64,000 bases of DNA from contig NC_081824.1 of the NCBI RefSeq assembly GCF_030867095.1, positions 252,403,956 through 252,467,955 of the forward strand, read 5' to 3'. Made by a program: the position numbers and the translations under genes. How positions within the stretch are numbered: the stretch's first letter is position 1; the number at the start of each line of letters is the position of its first letter. Origin of the DNA: Alligator mississippiensis (Eukaryota; Chordata; Crocodylia; Alligatoridae). A model generated the notes under the pieces. That model did not search any database and was not told the DNA's origin. It saw only the letters and a program-made list of their open reading frames with translations. Positions 23,670-35,313 of the stretch are shown in pieces.

Positions 23670-24667
23670 GCAGGGACCTGACTCGAGCGCCACGAGCACT
23701 CAAACAGCCGTGCCAGTGGTTCTGCTATGACACCGGCCAATTCCTTCAGTACTCCTGGATGCAGCTCATCCAGGCCTGCTGAATTAAACACATCCAGTCC
23801 ATCCAAGTGACTGCACCAAGCGTCAACAGTTCGGTGTGCCAGCATCAACAGTTGGTGGGCTGGTGTCCATCTGATGCCCATCTAAGAACCCATTAGGGGA
23901 CTTATCTTGACCCCTGTTCAAGAACACTGAGGCAAAAAACTCATTGAATAGCTCAGCCTTGTCCCTCCTGTCTGTCACTAATTGTTCCTTCTTGTTTAGC
24001 AGGGGTCCTATGCTGCCCTGCACCTTCCTTTTATTCCCTACAGACCTAAAAAAAGACTTTTTGTTGTCTTTAATTTGTGTTGCCAGCCTCAGCTCTGTAG
24101 TTGCTTTGGCCTTTCTAACTGCCTCCCTGCAAGTGTGGGCCTAGTAGGCATACTCCTCCTTGGCAGCTTCCCCCGCCTATATGCCTTCTTTTTCACCCTT
24201 AGGCTCCCCTGGATTTCTCTGTTTAGCTAAGGAAGTTTTTTGACTCCTTTCCCCCTTTTCCCTCATACTGGGATCATCTCCTTCTGTGCCCGAAGGATCG
24301 CTTCCTTTAGGAACGACCACCCTTCCTGGACTCCCAATTTGCCAATACTCCTATCCTGCAGTGCATCATTGACTAGACTCCTAAGCACACTGAGGTTAGC
24401 CTTCCTAAAGTCAAGCACTTCCACCCTACTAGTTATCTTACCCACCCTATGCCGTATGGTGAATTCGATTGATTAGTGGTCACAATCCCCAAGGTAACCG
24501 CGAATCTATAGCTCCCCTACCAGGTCATCCCCCATAGCCAACACCAAGTCAAGTAAGGCATTCCCCCTAGTGGCACCATATACCTCTTGCGTTAGGTGAA
24601 GGTCCTGCATGCAGGTTAAGAAACTACTTGAATGTGAACAGTTGGATTTGGCTGACTGCTCCTCCCA
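23670..24667 (-). mobile_element. CR1 LINE fragment, endonuclease to RT N-terminus
   Basis: Read on the minus strand, it starts in the endonuclease (LDLVLAMGDDL, VGKITSRVEVLDFRKANLSV). It passes the linker (KEAILRAQKEMIPV; DKAELFNEFFASVFLNRGQD) and ends at the RT N-terminus (NSAGLDELHPGVLKELAGVI; LFECSWRSSQVPAN). The RT core is absent. It abuts an inverted CR1 piece on one side and the + strand Gypsy fossil at 24668 on the other. Confidence 0.85.
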
Positions 24668-27600
24668 GCATAAATGAGGCTACCAAAGACAAGGTTGTAG
24701 TGCTGGTGGTTAATGCTGCTACTAAAGATGTGTGTATGAAACTGGGGCAGCAAATCTGTGAGAACATTGGAGCCGATACAGCCTTGCCACCTTTAAGTTT
24801 CAGTGGCCCTCATGCCTTAGATGTTATACAGTTCTCATTTAGTGACTCTCTCATATCACCAGAGTGGAAACAACAGCTGCAAATGGAGCTGAGCCAGCAG
24901 CCTAAGGTATTCTCAGCCCATAGGTGGGATGTGGGGCTTGCCACTGGAGTAGAACACTAGATACTACTAAAGGATGATAGTCCATTTAGGGAGCAGTCTA
25001 GGCATATAGCCCTCACAGAAGTGGAGGATGTTAGGAAGCACCTCCAGGACTTGGTACGACAAGGAATTATTAAGGAGTCCAAAGTCCCTATGCATTGCCC
25101 ATCATAGTTATGAGAAAGAAAAATGGAAAAATATGGATGTGTATCGATTACCAGACTTTGAACAGCAGGACCATTGTGAATCAATATACAGTGCCCTGAG
25201 TTCAGGATGCTCTAAACTGCCTGGTAGGCAGCAGATGATTTTTGGTGTTAGACCTTCATGGTGATTATTATCAGATACCACTGAAGCAGGAGGACAAGGA
25301 GAAGATGGCTTTTGTATGTCCCCTTAGGTTCTTTCACTTTGAGAGAATGCCACAAAGGATCTCTGGAGCTCCTGCCACTTGTCAACAGTTGATGGAAAGT
25401 GTGGTTGGCGACATGAATATGACACAAGTTTTAGTTTATCTACATAACATCATCATGTTTGGGAAAACACTGGAAGAACATGAGGAACAACTAATAAGAG
25501 TCCTGGATTGTCTGGAGGCTGCTGGACTCAAGTTGGCACTCAATAAGTGCCATTTCTGTCAGACGACCGTGAAGTATGTTGTATTGTGTCAGCCAATGGT
25601 GTCAGTACAGACCCTGACAAAATTAAGGCACCGACAACACGGGCATGACCTAACCACTACCAGGATCTAAATCAATTCCTCAGATTGACAGGGTACTATA
25701 CATGCTTTGTGCAAGATTATGCAGTAATCACAAAACCCTTAACCCAGACCCAAGGATACTCGCTGGGAAAGCACAAAAGAGGGAGAAACAAAGAGCCCGG
25801 AAATGCAAAAGGGCCCTTTCAAGATGTGGCCTGGAACCCAGTAGAGCCCTTTGGACACCAATGGACACAGAACTGTGAGAAAGCTTTTAAAAAGTGGATA
25901 TAAAGCCTGACTCATGCTCCAGTGTTGGCCTACACTGACTCCAATAAATCCTATGAGCTGCATACAGCCTTAAGGGACTGGGTGTGGTATTGTACCAAGA
26001 TCACACAGGGAGAAAACGACCCATGGCATTTGCTAGCCAGATTTTGAACCCCAGTGAGGCATGCTACCCTGTGCATAAATTAGAGTTTTTGGCTTTAAAG
26101 TGGGCTGTAACAGAAAAATTCAGGGACTACCTGTATGGGGCAAAATTCAAAGTATGGACTGACAATAACCCCCTCACATACATCTTATCCAGTGCAAAGC
26201 TTGATGCCATGGGCCATACGTGGGTAGCAGCTCTTGCCAACTCTCAATTCAGCTTACACTGTAGAGCTGGTAAGCAAAACACCAAGGCTGATGCCCTTTT
26301 GCGTACGCCTAGGAGTGACAAGATCGAGGCCGTCTTCAAGGAAGATGTAAGGAATGTTTGTAACTGGGGGAGTTGGAAGATTGTCCCAAAGGCTGCACAG
26401 AGGAGATCCTGGGGCTGCTCCCTGAGGGTATTTCAGTAGTCTTAGTATATACTACATCACTTTGAACCAAGACGCTGTGCTCCAGATGAGTCCCACTAGG
26501 TGAAGGGTAGCCCAACAGATGGAACCTGACATACAAGAGGTCTTTGAGTGGAAGAAGGCCAGGGTAACCACCATTAAAAAAAGACCTGAGTCAACAGAGG
26601 GCCAACTGCTCCTGCAGGAGTGACCTAAACTACAGGCTGTAAATGGAGTGCTCTATCAGACTACAGTGTCCCTCACCGGAGACGCTAAGCATCAGTTGGT
26701 ACTGCCCAAGGCTTACCAAGAACAGGCCATGAGAGCACTTCACAATAACTTTGGACACCTGAGAATACGTAGGACCTTGGCATTGCTAAGAGATCAGTTC
26801 TATTGGATGTGGATGGCTGAAGATGTAAAATGTAAGTGCAAAACCTGTGCTAGGTGTGTACAATGAAAAGTGCTACCTAAGAGGGCAACCTATCTGCATA
26901 CCTTCACTAGTTCACAGCCCTTGGAGTTGGTCTGTATAGACTTTTTGGCTAATGAGGCAGATGTGCACAACATCACCAGTGCACTTGTGGTGATAGATAA
27001 TTTCACTAGGTATGCCCAAGCCCTGATGAGGTATCAGAAGACTTCAACAGTAGCCTGGGTGCTATGGGATAAATACTTCTCAGTGTACAGCCTACCAGCC
27101 AGAATCCATTCAGATCAGGGGTGTGATTTCTAGAGCACCCTGTTGAGAGAAGTCCTATGGCTGGCAGGTGCTAAAAAGTCTCAGACCATGCCTTACCATC
27201 CCCACAACCAGAACAGTTTAACAGGACCCTGTTGGACATACTGGGAACCCTCCAGCTGAAACAAAAAGTCCACTGGAGTCAGCATATAGCATTTCTGGTA
27301 CACGCCTACAAAGCTACTCAAAATGATGCAATAGAAGTAAGCCCCTATCTGTTAATGTTTGGCCAGGAGCCATGGGTGCTCATAGATTTATGTTTTGGAA
27401 TAGCCCCGTGTGATGAAGAGAGTATGTCACATCATTGATATCTCAATAAGTTGACAGAAAAGCTACGGAGGGCCTACCAGCTAGCCCAGGAAGCAGCAAA
27501 TTGAAATATGAGCTGTCACAAGGGCCAGTATGACAGGTGAAAATGGCCCAAAGATTTGCACCCAGGGGACTGAGTGCTCCTGAGGAATATAAGCATAATT

Positions 27601-28072
27601 GGGAAACAAGATTGTGAAGCAGTGGAGGCCCGCACCCTATGTAATTGAAAAAACGACAGGAAATTTACCCATTTATAAGATTAGACCCAAGGATGGGCCT
27701 GGGACCCTCAAGACAGTGAACCATAATCTGTTGCTTTTGGTGGGAGAATTGGTGGGACTTCTTTCCATAGGCCCCGGTGAGCAGTGGGTACAGAGGAATG
27801 CCCGACTCAGAGCCTGAATGCTGTCACCCAATGCTTCTGCAGAGGTGAGACCTTGGCAGCCAGCAGCATTGGACAGTGATGAGGATGATGATCATCCATC
27901 AGGGTACTGCCTACGCCCGAGGGACCCCAAGCCCTTGGAGTTGCAAGAGGTCAGCCCTGCCCATTTGGACCAAAATATGCTGGTCTTCTTGACTGGGAAA
28001 CCTCAGGAGTCCCAACTCACAGAGCTCAAGTTGCCTGGACTTGGAAGAGGCCCATGAGCCAGCTGAGGCAAT

Positions 28073-28882
28073 TGTGCGGGCCGGGAGCGGTCCGAGGCCC
28101 TCGTGGGCGGGCGGCGGGCTGTGGCCAGCAGCCCTGGCACACGGGTTGGGGAATGCAGGCCGGCAGACTAGAATTAGGCATGGACGCTTAGCGGTTGATT
28201 AAAGATTATTTTACTTACACCGTAGATGGTCGCGGTGTAGGCAGGAAAACTTGCTTGAGTTGCAGTTACAGACAGGAAAGAAGAAAAGTGGACAAGAGTT
28301 CCTTCCACGCAAACTCTAGCCCAATCCGGTTGAAGGCTCTAAAAACGCGAGCCCGTCGTGTCAACCGAAGAAAACAACTCGGAGAAGAGCTCTGGATACA
28401 CTCACACGAAGTTTGCTAGGCTCCATGGAACTTGCGCGCAGGGAAGGGGTTCGTCGAGGGATCGTTCGGTGACAGGGAGAGGCCAGAGGTTGATCAGACC
28501 CCTATAGCCTTCTTAAGGCACGTGCTGGGTTCGATAGGCTCCGCAGCGCTTAGAGTTCTTCACAAGATGTGAAGCCCTCCTCCTCCAGATGGTTGTGGAG
28601 TCCTCCCTTGCAGCGTTCTCCTTGGAGTTCTCCAACTTGGGCGGAAACCGCTCAAGCCTCTTATACGGCTAGCAAGCCAATCGCTAGCTGCCACATGGGA
28701 ATAATTTAGAGCTGGCCAATAGTGGGACACAAATTTGCATGCGGGTGGTGGGAACTCCTTTGCACCGTGCATTTCTCTTTGCAACTGAGAAATGCACCCT
28801 GCAAAGAAAGCTCCGAGTGGCGGGAAATAATTTAGCAGTGCCAAAGCACACACAAACAAAATCACACCCTTGGGTTGTGACA
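28073..28882 (-). mobile_element. Solo LTR of retroviral type, with 5-bp target duplication
   Basis: This 810-bp unit begins TGTGCGGG and ends TTGTGACA on the + strand, with the direct repeat gcaat at 28068-28072 and 28883-28887. On the minus strand it reads TGTCACAACC...GCCCGCACA and has an orderly promoter layout: octamer ATGCAAAT (complement at 28733-28740), an inverted CCAAT box (GATTGG near 28680), and TATAAGAGG near 28660. A weak AATAAT or TTTAAT poly(A) region follows near 28200. Many CpG dinucleotides persist, unlike the surrounding Gypsy sequence, so it is younger than its host element. No internal region is present. An ERV family is likely, but I cannot name it. Confidence 0.78.
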
Positions 28883-29126
28883 GCAATGTGCTGGGTTCCA
28901 CCAGTTCCTACAACTGGGTTGAGTTCTGATGGGGGGGGCCCTCAACTTCTGTCCCTACCAACACCTCACAACCCACCCACATGGATAAGTTAGTGCTCAA
29001 ACTGACATACAACACCCCAGGGGTTGCCTTGGAGGTCTCTATTCTCCAGCCCTGGAAGGACTGATTCTTTCCCTCATATGGAGTGCATTTACTGGGAATG
29101 GTAAATTAAATGCAGGGGAGAATTGT

Positions 29127-29978
29127 AACAGCTGCAAAGCTCACCTGGCTGCAAGCAGAGTGGGTGAGCTGTGCTTAAGAGCTCTGAAAGAAAAGGATGG
29201 CAAAACTTTCCAGAGGTTGCATAAGCTTTACCAGACAGGCAGGTATGTAGTGCATGATGCATGCTTCTTATTGGAGCATTTAAATTGTGACCAGAGCCCA
29301 CATTGCAAACAGGGGGATCTGATTGGCTGCCATAAAACCTGAGGAAGGGAAAAGGAAAAAAAAAAAAAGAAGAAGAGAAGCATGGAGGAGGGAAAGGAGG
29401 AGCACACTGTAGCTCTGGAGAGAGGGGCACAGACTCAGCCCAAGCCAGGAGAGATTGAGCTGAAACTTGCCCAGGGAGCAGGTATCAGGATGGGGCAGAG
29501 CCTATGTCATCCCATAAGAAGCTGATTCCCCACTGGGTTCAGAGCTGTGCAACCAGGGACACAGGTGCCCAGGAAAGAGCGGGGAGGGGTTGGTAAGGAA
29601 GGCTGGCAGGCTTGTTGGGGCTCGGAGAAGCAGCAGAGCCCTTAAAGGGTTAAAGACTAGGCTGTGAGTTGTGTCCGACTAAGACGCTGGGGCAAAATCG
29701 AACGCAAGCTGGGAAGGCTCGAGCTGAAGAGTCAGAGACCTGCAGAGGATAACCCCTGTCTGCGGATGGATGTTCTGGGATGGGGGGAGACACCCCTAGA
29801 GGGAGTGGGCTGAAAGAAAACAAACCAGCATGGGCATATGAGGGGACACCTAAACAATAGTGTTTGCAGTAAGTGTATTTTCAGAAGGAAACAGCTTAAG
29901 AGAGCTATCTGCCAGTAAATAAAACAAACAGCCTACTGCCTACAACAGTTGTTCAGAGTCTGTTTCACTGTGTTACCA
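29127..29978 (+). mobile_element. 3' LTR of the + strand Gypsy fossil
   Basis: A purine-rich tract (GCAGGGGAGAAT at 29113-29125) precedes TGTAACAGCTGC, and the unit ends near CTGTGTTACCA. A CCAAT-type GATTGG and a CATAAAA box lie at about 29320-29336, and an AATAAA poly(A) signal at about 29916, in the order expected of a + strand LTR. The length of about 850 bp and the end at 29978 are estimates, because no second LTR copy is present. Confidence 0.6.
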
Positions 29979-30677
29979 GAAATGATTAAAAGAGCCCACT
30001 TTCTCTGGAGCAGCAGAAGCCTCACCTCCGCCATCTAGTGGTGGATCATAGTTATAGCAGTGTTGCTATTTAGTGTTACGGGAAGTGGATGTGACCAGAA
30101 GGAAATAAATTGAGTTATGGCGGAAACTGTTTTCAAGGCTTATAATGAGGTGAATTTAGTTATTTAGGTTGTTTAACACAAGTTGGACCACCCAGTGTGC
30201 TGGAATTATCCACCTAATTTAGTAGTTGTAAATTTTATCTACATGGTTAGTTTTGCTATTAACTATTGCTATTATATTTTATTTATTTATTTTTTCTATA
30301 TATAAATTGGCTCTACATAATAAAGAATAACATGTTCATCAGGTTCAGAGTGAATGCCTGGGTGATGATGGTGAGGGACCCATCTCTCCACAGGACTCCT
30401 CAGTCAGTAACCTGCCTGAGGGACTCCCAGGGCTACTGGCACTCCGAGGACCCAAAATCCAGCGCATCACCTGGCCTTAGCATGCCAGCATTACATGAGT
30501 CACAAGACAGACTAGAAATTTCAAATAGGAATCCATAGTGTTGGAAATGTTGGGTTCAGACAGAAGTGACATTTGTTATGCAATCAGCCCCCTGAAAGTG
30601 CTCTACAGCCATGCCATGATACTCATGCATGGCTGCAGAGTGCTTTAAAAGTGGCCAATTGCACAACAAATTAACTC
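29979..30677. other. Non-genic stretch, AT-rich
   Basis: No gene is seen. An AT-rich run (TATTTTATTTATTTATT) lies at 30272-30300. The stretch 30551-30677 (TTGGGTTCAGACAGAAGTG onward) looks like the outer part of a MITE, but I cannot pair it. Confidence 0.35.
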
Positions 30678-31153
30678 TCATCTAATAAAGGATCAGATGA
30701 AGGCTCTCCACTTTGGAGTGCCTTAGGGAACTTCTGTTCTCTAGGGTCAATCCTTCGCATAATCAGAGCTGAGCTGATGCAGCCCAGCCCCACCCCCAGT
30801 GTTGTCTGCAGGAAGAGAGGGGGAAAGGGAGGGGCAGTGTGTGGCAGGCTGGGGTTTGCAAGCCCTGAGCTGGAGTGGGGTGGATTGGAGCCCCCTCTCC
30901 TCTTACAGCCCCTCTGGAAGAGATTGGAGGTGCTGTGAGGTGGGGGTCTCCAATCCACCCACCCACCCCCACTCTAGCCCAGGCTGGGCAAACCCCAGCA
31001 CACAGCTCATTCACCTCTCTTCTCCCCCTTCCTTCCTGCAGACAGCACCAGAGCTAGGGATGGTAGACTGGTTTAAGGGAGAGAGGCTGCAGGCAGGCTC
31101 CTCTGCTGGATCTGCTCCAAAGTAGAACTTGATCCTCCCCGCCTTTATCTAAC
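30678..31153. repeat. Foldback element with long imperfect inverted arms
   Basis: Sequence around 30797-30910 (GTGTTGTCTGCAGGAAGAG onward) is the imperfect complement of 30935-31051 (ending CTTCCTGCAGACAGCACC). Outer segments TAATAAAGGATCAG (30682) and the complement of GATAAAGGCGGGGAGGATCA (about 31127-31150) also pair. The centre is at about 30920. The interior is GC-rich with no coding sense. It is most likely a foldback DNA transposon. The open frames in it are inverted copies of each other. Confidence 0.6.
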
Positions 31154-31419
31154 AGGTCAACATCAAGGTTTATATAGCCAAATTTTCTAGTGAAACTGGG
31201 AGATATGGAAAATTCAAAGGATCAGGAGAAAGTATTTCCTTGAAAGGGAAAGGAAGAAACAAAGATCAGTAGAAGTGCAGGAGAAAAGAAAGATACGGCA
31301 GGCATAACACAGCAATGGGTTAGCAATTCTGAAACCCTTAGCAGGATAACACTTTCTCTTATTTATGGTTTTGCCCTTTTAGGTGGTGACCTGTAGCAGA
31401 AGGTCTGGTCCAGAGTCTA

Positions 31420-31510
31420 GCCAAGTCTAGTCCTTGCACAGCCGGTGATGCTGGGCAACTCTCCTCGCCTCTCTGTGCCTCTTTTTTGTCAAACAAGAAT
31501 GAAAATTGCT
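31420..31510 (+). mobile_element. MIR-type CORE-SINE fragment
   Basis: The sequence GCTGGGCAACTCTCCTCGCC, then TCTCTGTGCCTC, follows the MIR order of a GACCTTGGGCAAGTCAC block, a CTCTCTGTGCCTC block and a decayed GTAAAATGGG region. It is ancient and diverged. It directly precedes the Penelope-like piece. Confidence 0.6.
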
Positions 31511-31649
31511 CAAGGCAAGAAGGCAGGCCTCTCTTCTATGTTGGCTCAGTGATAAGATAATGACCCAATGATTTTGACAGAGTGACACCTACTTATAGCA
31601 GCCCACAACCCAACCCCTCCTGGAAAAAGATGACTGTCTGGAGGTAGTT

Positions 31650-32160
31650 TTGGAGACAAACCTGTCCTGGTTTACAGGCAGCCCTCCAACCTCAAATGGA
31701 ATTTCTCAGTCAATAAACTAAAGAGCTCCCATCCTCACCTAGGCACCAGGCCTTGCAGTGGATCTAAATGCCTGCTATGTCCCCATATGAATACAGACTA
31801 CATCATCGCTGGACCTAATAACAAGGAGTACAACATCCAAGGTTCATATGCCTGCAACTCTACCAACATCATATACACCATCACCTGCTTACAATGCCCC
31901 TGTCCTGTCTACATTGGCCAGACAGGGCGCTCTCTACATGTAAGAATGAATGAACATTGATCTGACATCAACTGCTGAAAGATGAAAAAGCCTGTGGCAG
32001 AACACTTTAAACCTCCCTGGATGCTCCATCACTAACCTCAAGATTGCTGTTCTCTTGAGGCAAAAAAAAAAAGTAAAACCAGTTTGAACGGGAAATTGCA
32101 GAACAAGAAATCATCTACAAGCTGGACTGTTTTAAGTATAGTTTAAAGAGAGACTATGGA
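31650..32160 (+). mobile_element. Penelope-like element fragment, GIY-YIG endonuclease end
   Basis: Frame starting near 31651 gives a RQPSNLKWNF block, then GTRPCSGSKCLLCPHM, AGPNNKEYNIQGSYAC, NIIYTITCLQCPCPVYIGQT and GRSLHVRMNEH. This is the linker and GIY-YIG endonuclease region characteristic of Penelope-like elements and their relatives (NVVY...C..C...YIGQTGR.L..R..EH). A further PVAEHF-like block and a EQEIIYKLDCFKYSL-like block follow to 32160. The upstream RT is not seen, so the copy is 5'-truncated. The frame is interrupted after NEH (31958-31960) and again later. GIY-YIG domains also occur in other mobile elements, but the RQPPNL/GTRPC linker points to Penelope. Confidence 0.72.
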
Positions 32161-32384
32161 CTCTTATCTCAATATCTGGATTAACTTTTGTGACCCCCTT
32201 TGTTCTTATGGGTTTACACGCATTTGCTGTTCTCTCCTAGCACTGCCCTTTCTTCCCCTCTCTCCCCTATCTTTCTCCCTGTCTTCCCTTTCTTGGCTTT
32301 TATATTCTAATTTCTCTCTTCTTTGCATACTCTGTTTTCTGCATGTTCTTTCACAGCATCAGATTAAGTGAAATGGAGTTCATT

Positions 32385-32652
32385 AAAACTTGTGCTGTCA
32401 ATGTATGGGTTATTAATGTGTATTTGCTACTAAGCATTAAGTTTAGTACCTCTAATATGAGGTACTACATAAAGGCACATTTGGCTGCCCTAATGCACAG
32501 TAGCAAAAGTTAACCCCTTTTTAGTGACACTTAATGCACAGTAGACTAATTCTACTGTGCATTAGCTTATTAGCACTGTTTTTGACATGACACTTTAATA
32601 CACAGTAGAATAGGCTACTGCACATTAAAGTGCATGTGCAGATGTGCCCTAT
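32385..32652. mobile_element. MITE with repeated TTAATGCACA motifs
   Basis: The block carries many copies of TTAATGCACAGTAG or its complement, in inverted arrangement, and ends CATGTGCAGATGTGCCC. It resembles the element at 60434-60952, which ends GTGTGTAGATATGCCC and carries TTAATGCGCATT motifs. Boundaries are approximate. Confidence 0.55.
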
Positions 32653-34881
32653 ATCTTTTATATTTAGTCTATAAAGGGACATCTCTATCCTGCCATCTAG
32701 CCCACAATCTAGAGTGTGAGGTTGCAAAGTTTTTACTTCATATGGGTCTGAATTCCTTTTTGCTGTTCTGAATATCTCTGAGAGGGAGAGAGCTGTGAGG
32801 TGAGTACTGCCCTTGGAGAAGTATCTGTCCATGCAGGAATAGCAAAAAAAAACTGAATTGTAAAGAAAAAGAAAAGAATTAAATCACCACCATCTATATA
32901 TCTCTAGGGCAGCCAGAATGAGAATGACAAGTCAGGACTGTTACTCCAGAAGTCTTGTCACTAATCCTTTATAAACATTTCTACCTCAGGGCTTGCCTCT
33001 CCTAGAAGGTTTGCAGATACAGCTCTTTCAGAGTAGCTACTGCAGCAAACCTTGATAATGGAGACACAAGTTTGTACTGGCAAGAAAAAGCTTTTGCAGT
33101 AATAGCTTAGACTGATTTGGCAAGTGAAATCATCTGTGTTGGCACAGGCACTTTTATGCTGCTGTAACAGCACCTGCACAAAGGCTTTTGCAAAGAGATG
33201 TTTCACAGAGTAAATCACACCCACCATCATCACTGCTCAGCTGAGAAAAATGTCTAGTGTAGACTTGCCTTCAGTTGAACTATCCCTTCAAATCCCACAG
33301 GTACTCATCTCTTCAATTCATGTTCTGTCCCTTCCCATTAGACACTTACAAGGATTAGAGAGGGGAGCCTGAAGCTAAAAGTGGGTCCAACCTCCCCATA
33401 ACCCTCACATTGCGATACTCTAATCCAAATCCAGATTCTATAACTGAGTCCTGCCTTTCAAATGAACAAATACAAAACCCCAGGTGTGATCTGCTCTGGG
33501 CAAGTTCAGGTCTGGACCCTCATTTTTATCTACGAAAATGGATTTCCCCTGAACACCTTGGGGCAATGGGTGGATCTGATCTGAGCTGCAGAATTTGGGC
33601 CTGTCTAACCACAACACACCCACTGCTCTGGCATTGTCTCTCTCAGTCACTCCCACAGCAGGAGCTGTGCAGTAACAAGCCAAGGTCTCAGCATATCTAG
33701 AAACTACTCAGTCAGAAAGAACTTGGAGATAGGCAAATCACCCCAATCAGACATGTACTTGGCAGAGATGCGTGTTATTGCTCTGAGCACTGACACCTGA
33801 GGAACAAAGCACTATGGACTGGGACATGCTATACTTGCACACTGCTCCTGTAATCTGTATTTCCTTCTTGCTACTTGGAATGCTAGATTTTGACTCTGAT
33901 GAAAAACAGCATTCCCCGAGGCAATGATCTAGTATGGGAAACAGGGAAAGAGAAATAAATGGCAATCACAGCTTCAGCCGAGTCAGTGGAGCAGGGAGGT
34001 AGGCCACTACCTAGGCCACACCAGTCTGCAGAAGGAGTGGCAGATGCTTTACTCTGCTTAGCAGCAGTGGTTTAATTCTGCTGTCACAGAGGAGCTTCTA
34101 ATGTGGAGATACTCTCAGTTCTGTTAGGCAAACTTTGTGATGGAGACTCGGCCTTTACCCTGCCTGATGGGTGAACAAGCATGAAACTGTGTTTACAACA
34201 GATGCTGAGCAGGGTTTCGAAGCCTGTAGCTAACTCAATAGGAAAATCCCTCTTTTTTCCCAGTCTAGACAAGGCCCATCACAGTGCCTGACCATGGCTT
34301 GCTGGCCAAACACTGGCCTCTCTACAAAAAGCACAATTCATGCACCAGTAACTGCCAGAAATGTGGTCCCACTGTAGTGCAACACCATAATCCACTTGGT
34401 GGAGAAGGGATGGAGATGGGTTGGTCTCACACAAGAGGGAGGGATCTTTTCTTTACAGCCACACTGAGGGTCAGCCCTGTACTGCATTGCTAATACCAGT
34501 GGTGCAGCAGTGGGCAGCTAATACAGCTCTAAGAACCCTGCCCAAAAGCATATCTGGACAAGATAAATAACAGCAGCCTTGTCTGGGAGCTGGGCTATAA
34601 ATTCCACAGAATGTGAGATAATGAGAGGAGGAGAAAGTGAAAGAACAAAGGGAGCAGCGGCCATTGCAAGGGGCCCTTCAGGCAACCACAACGATTGAAT
34701 GACAGAACTCTGCACAGTACAGGTTGAGATGGAATGGCATTGGTCTCTATTTAATTGCTGTTGAACAGTAAGATAAACCCTACTAGACATAATGTCTTCC
34801 TTGCTTTCTGATTAGCATGTAGCTGTGCAAGGAATGAGTCAGTGCTAGGGTGCTGAGATGGCCAACTCCAAAAATACAATG

Positions 34882-34882
<1 letters not shown>
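32653..34882. other. Non-genic stretch, nothing recognised
   Basis: No coding exon, RNA gene or transposon that I can name. Open frames are short and featureless. Confidence 0.4.
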
Positions 34883-34937
<55 letters not shown>

Positions 34938-34938
34938 G
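34883..34938. repeat. (TG)n microsatellite, about 28 units
   Basis: An almost pure TG dinucleotide run with one GC interruption near the 3' end (TGCGTGTG). It is likely to vary in length between individuals. It sits 30-40 bp before a CR1 3' end fragment. Confidence 0.97.
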
Positions 34939-34969
34939 GAGACAGTCAAGGCTGTGTCTAGGGGACATA

Positions 34970-35045
34970 GATTTCATATACATTTGGGCTAGAAGGGACC
35001 CCAGAGGAGTCCAGCCCCCTGCCCAGGGGCAGGAAGTCAGCAGGG
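34970..35045 (-). mobile_element. CR1 LINE 3' tail fragment
   Basis: The + strand reads GGGCTAGAAGGGACCCCAGA, then GGAGTCCAGCCCCCTGCCC. This is the complement of the CR1 3' UTR (GGGGGCTGGACTAGATGACC then AGGTCCCTTCCAGCCC). Only the terminal 75 bp or so are present, the commonest form of a 5'-truncated CR1. Confidence 0.7.
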
Positions 35046-35313
35046 ATCATAGGATCCTAACAAGCCATTTCTAGTACAACAGCCTCTACTCTCTTGGTGC
35101 CACACAGGGTAGGGAGCACTGGTCAGTTTTCACAGGATCTCTGCTCCTAATTCACTAGGTGAACATCTTGGATAGTGGCATCTGCCTTGCCTTTTACATC
35201 CTTGTGTAAGCCACCATCTCTAGCTTTCATTTAAAACACTCACATTACTCACAATACCTTTATGAGCCAAATCCTTTCCTCTCTGCCACTACTACACCAG
35301 GGTGACTCTCTTG
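35046..35313. other. Short non-genic stretch
   Basis: Nothing recognised between the CR1 tail and the MITE at 35314. Confidence 0.4.

Larger units (their letters stand above)
24668..29978 (+). mobile_element. Ty3/Gypsy LTR retrotransposon fossil (pol and 3' LTR), interrupted by a solo LTR
   Basis: On the + strand I see a pre-RT segment (24670-25130) and reverse transcriptase (25240-25660, with DLHGDYYQIPLKQEDKEKMA and LVYLHNIIMFGKTLEEHEEQ). RNase H (25990-26330, with YPVHKLEFLALKWAVTEKF) follows, then integrase (26650-27440, zinc-binding HNNFGHLRIRRTLALLRDQF, then the catalytic core), a C-terminal tail, a purine tract and the 3' LTR. The 5' LTR and gag are missing. It belongs to a different Gypsy lineage from the 7-11 kb fossil, judging by the RT and RNase H signatures. 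It is old and broken, about ten breaks by eye. Confidence 0.9.
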
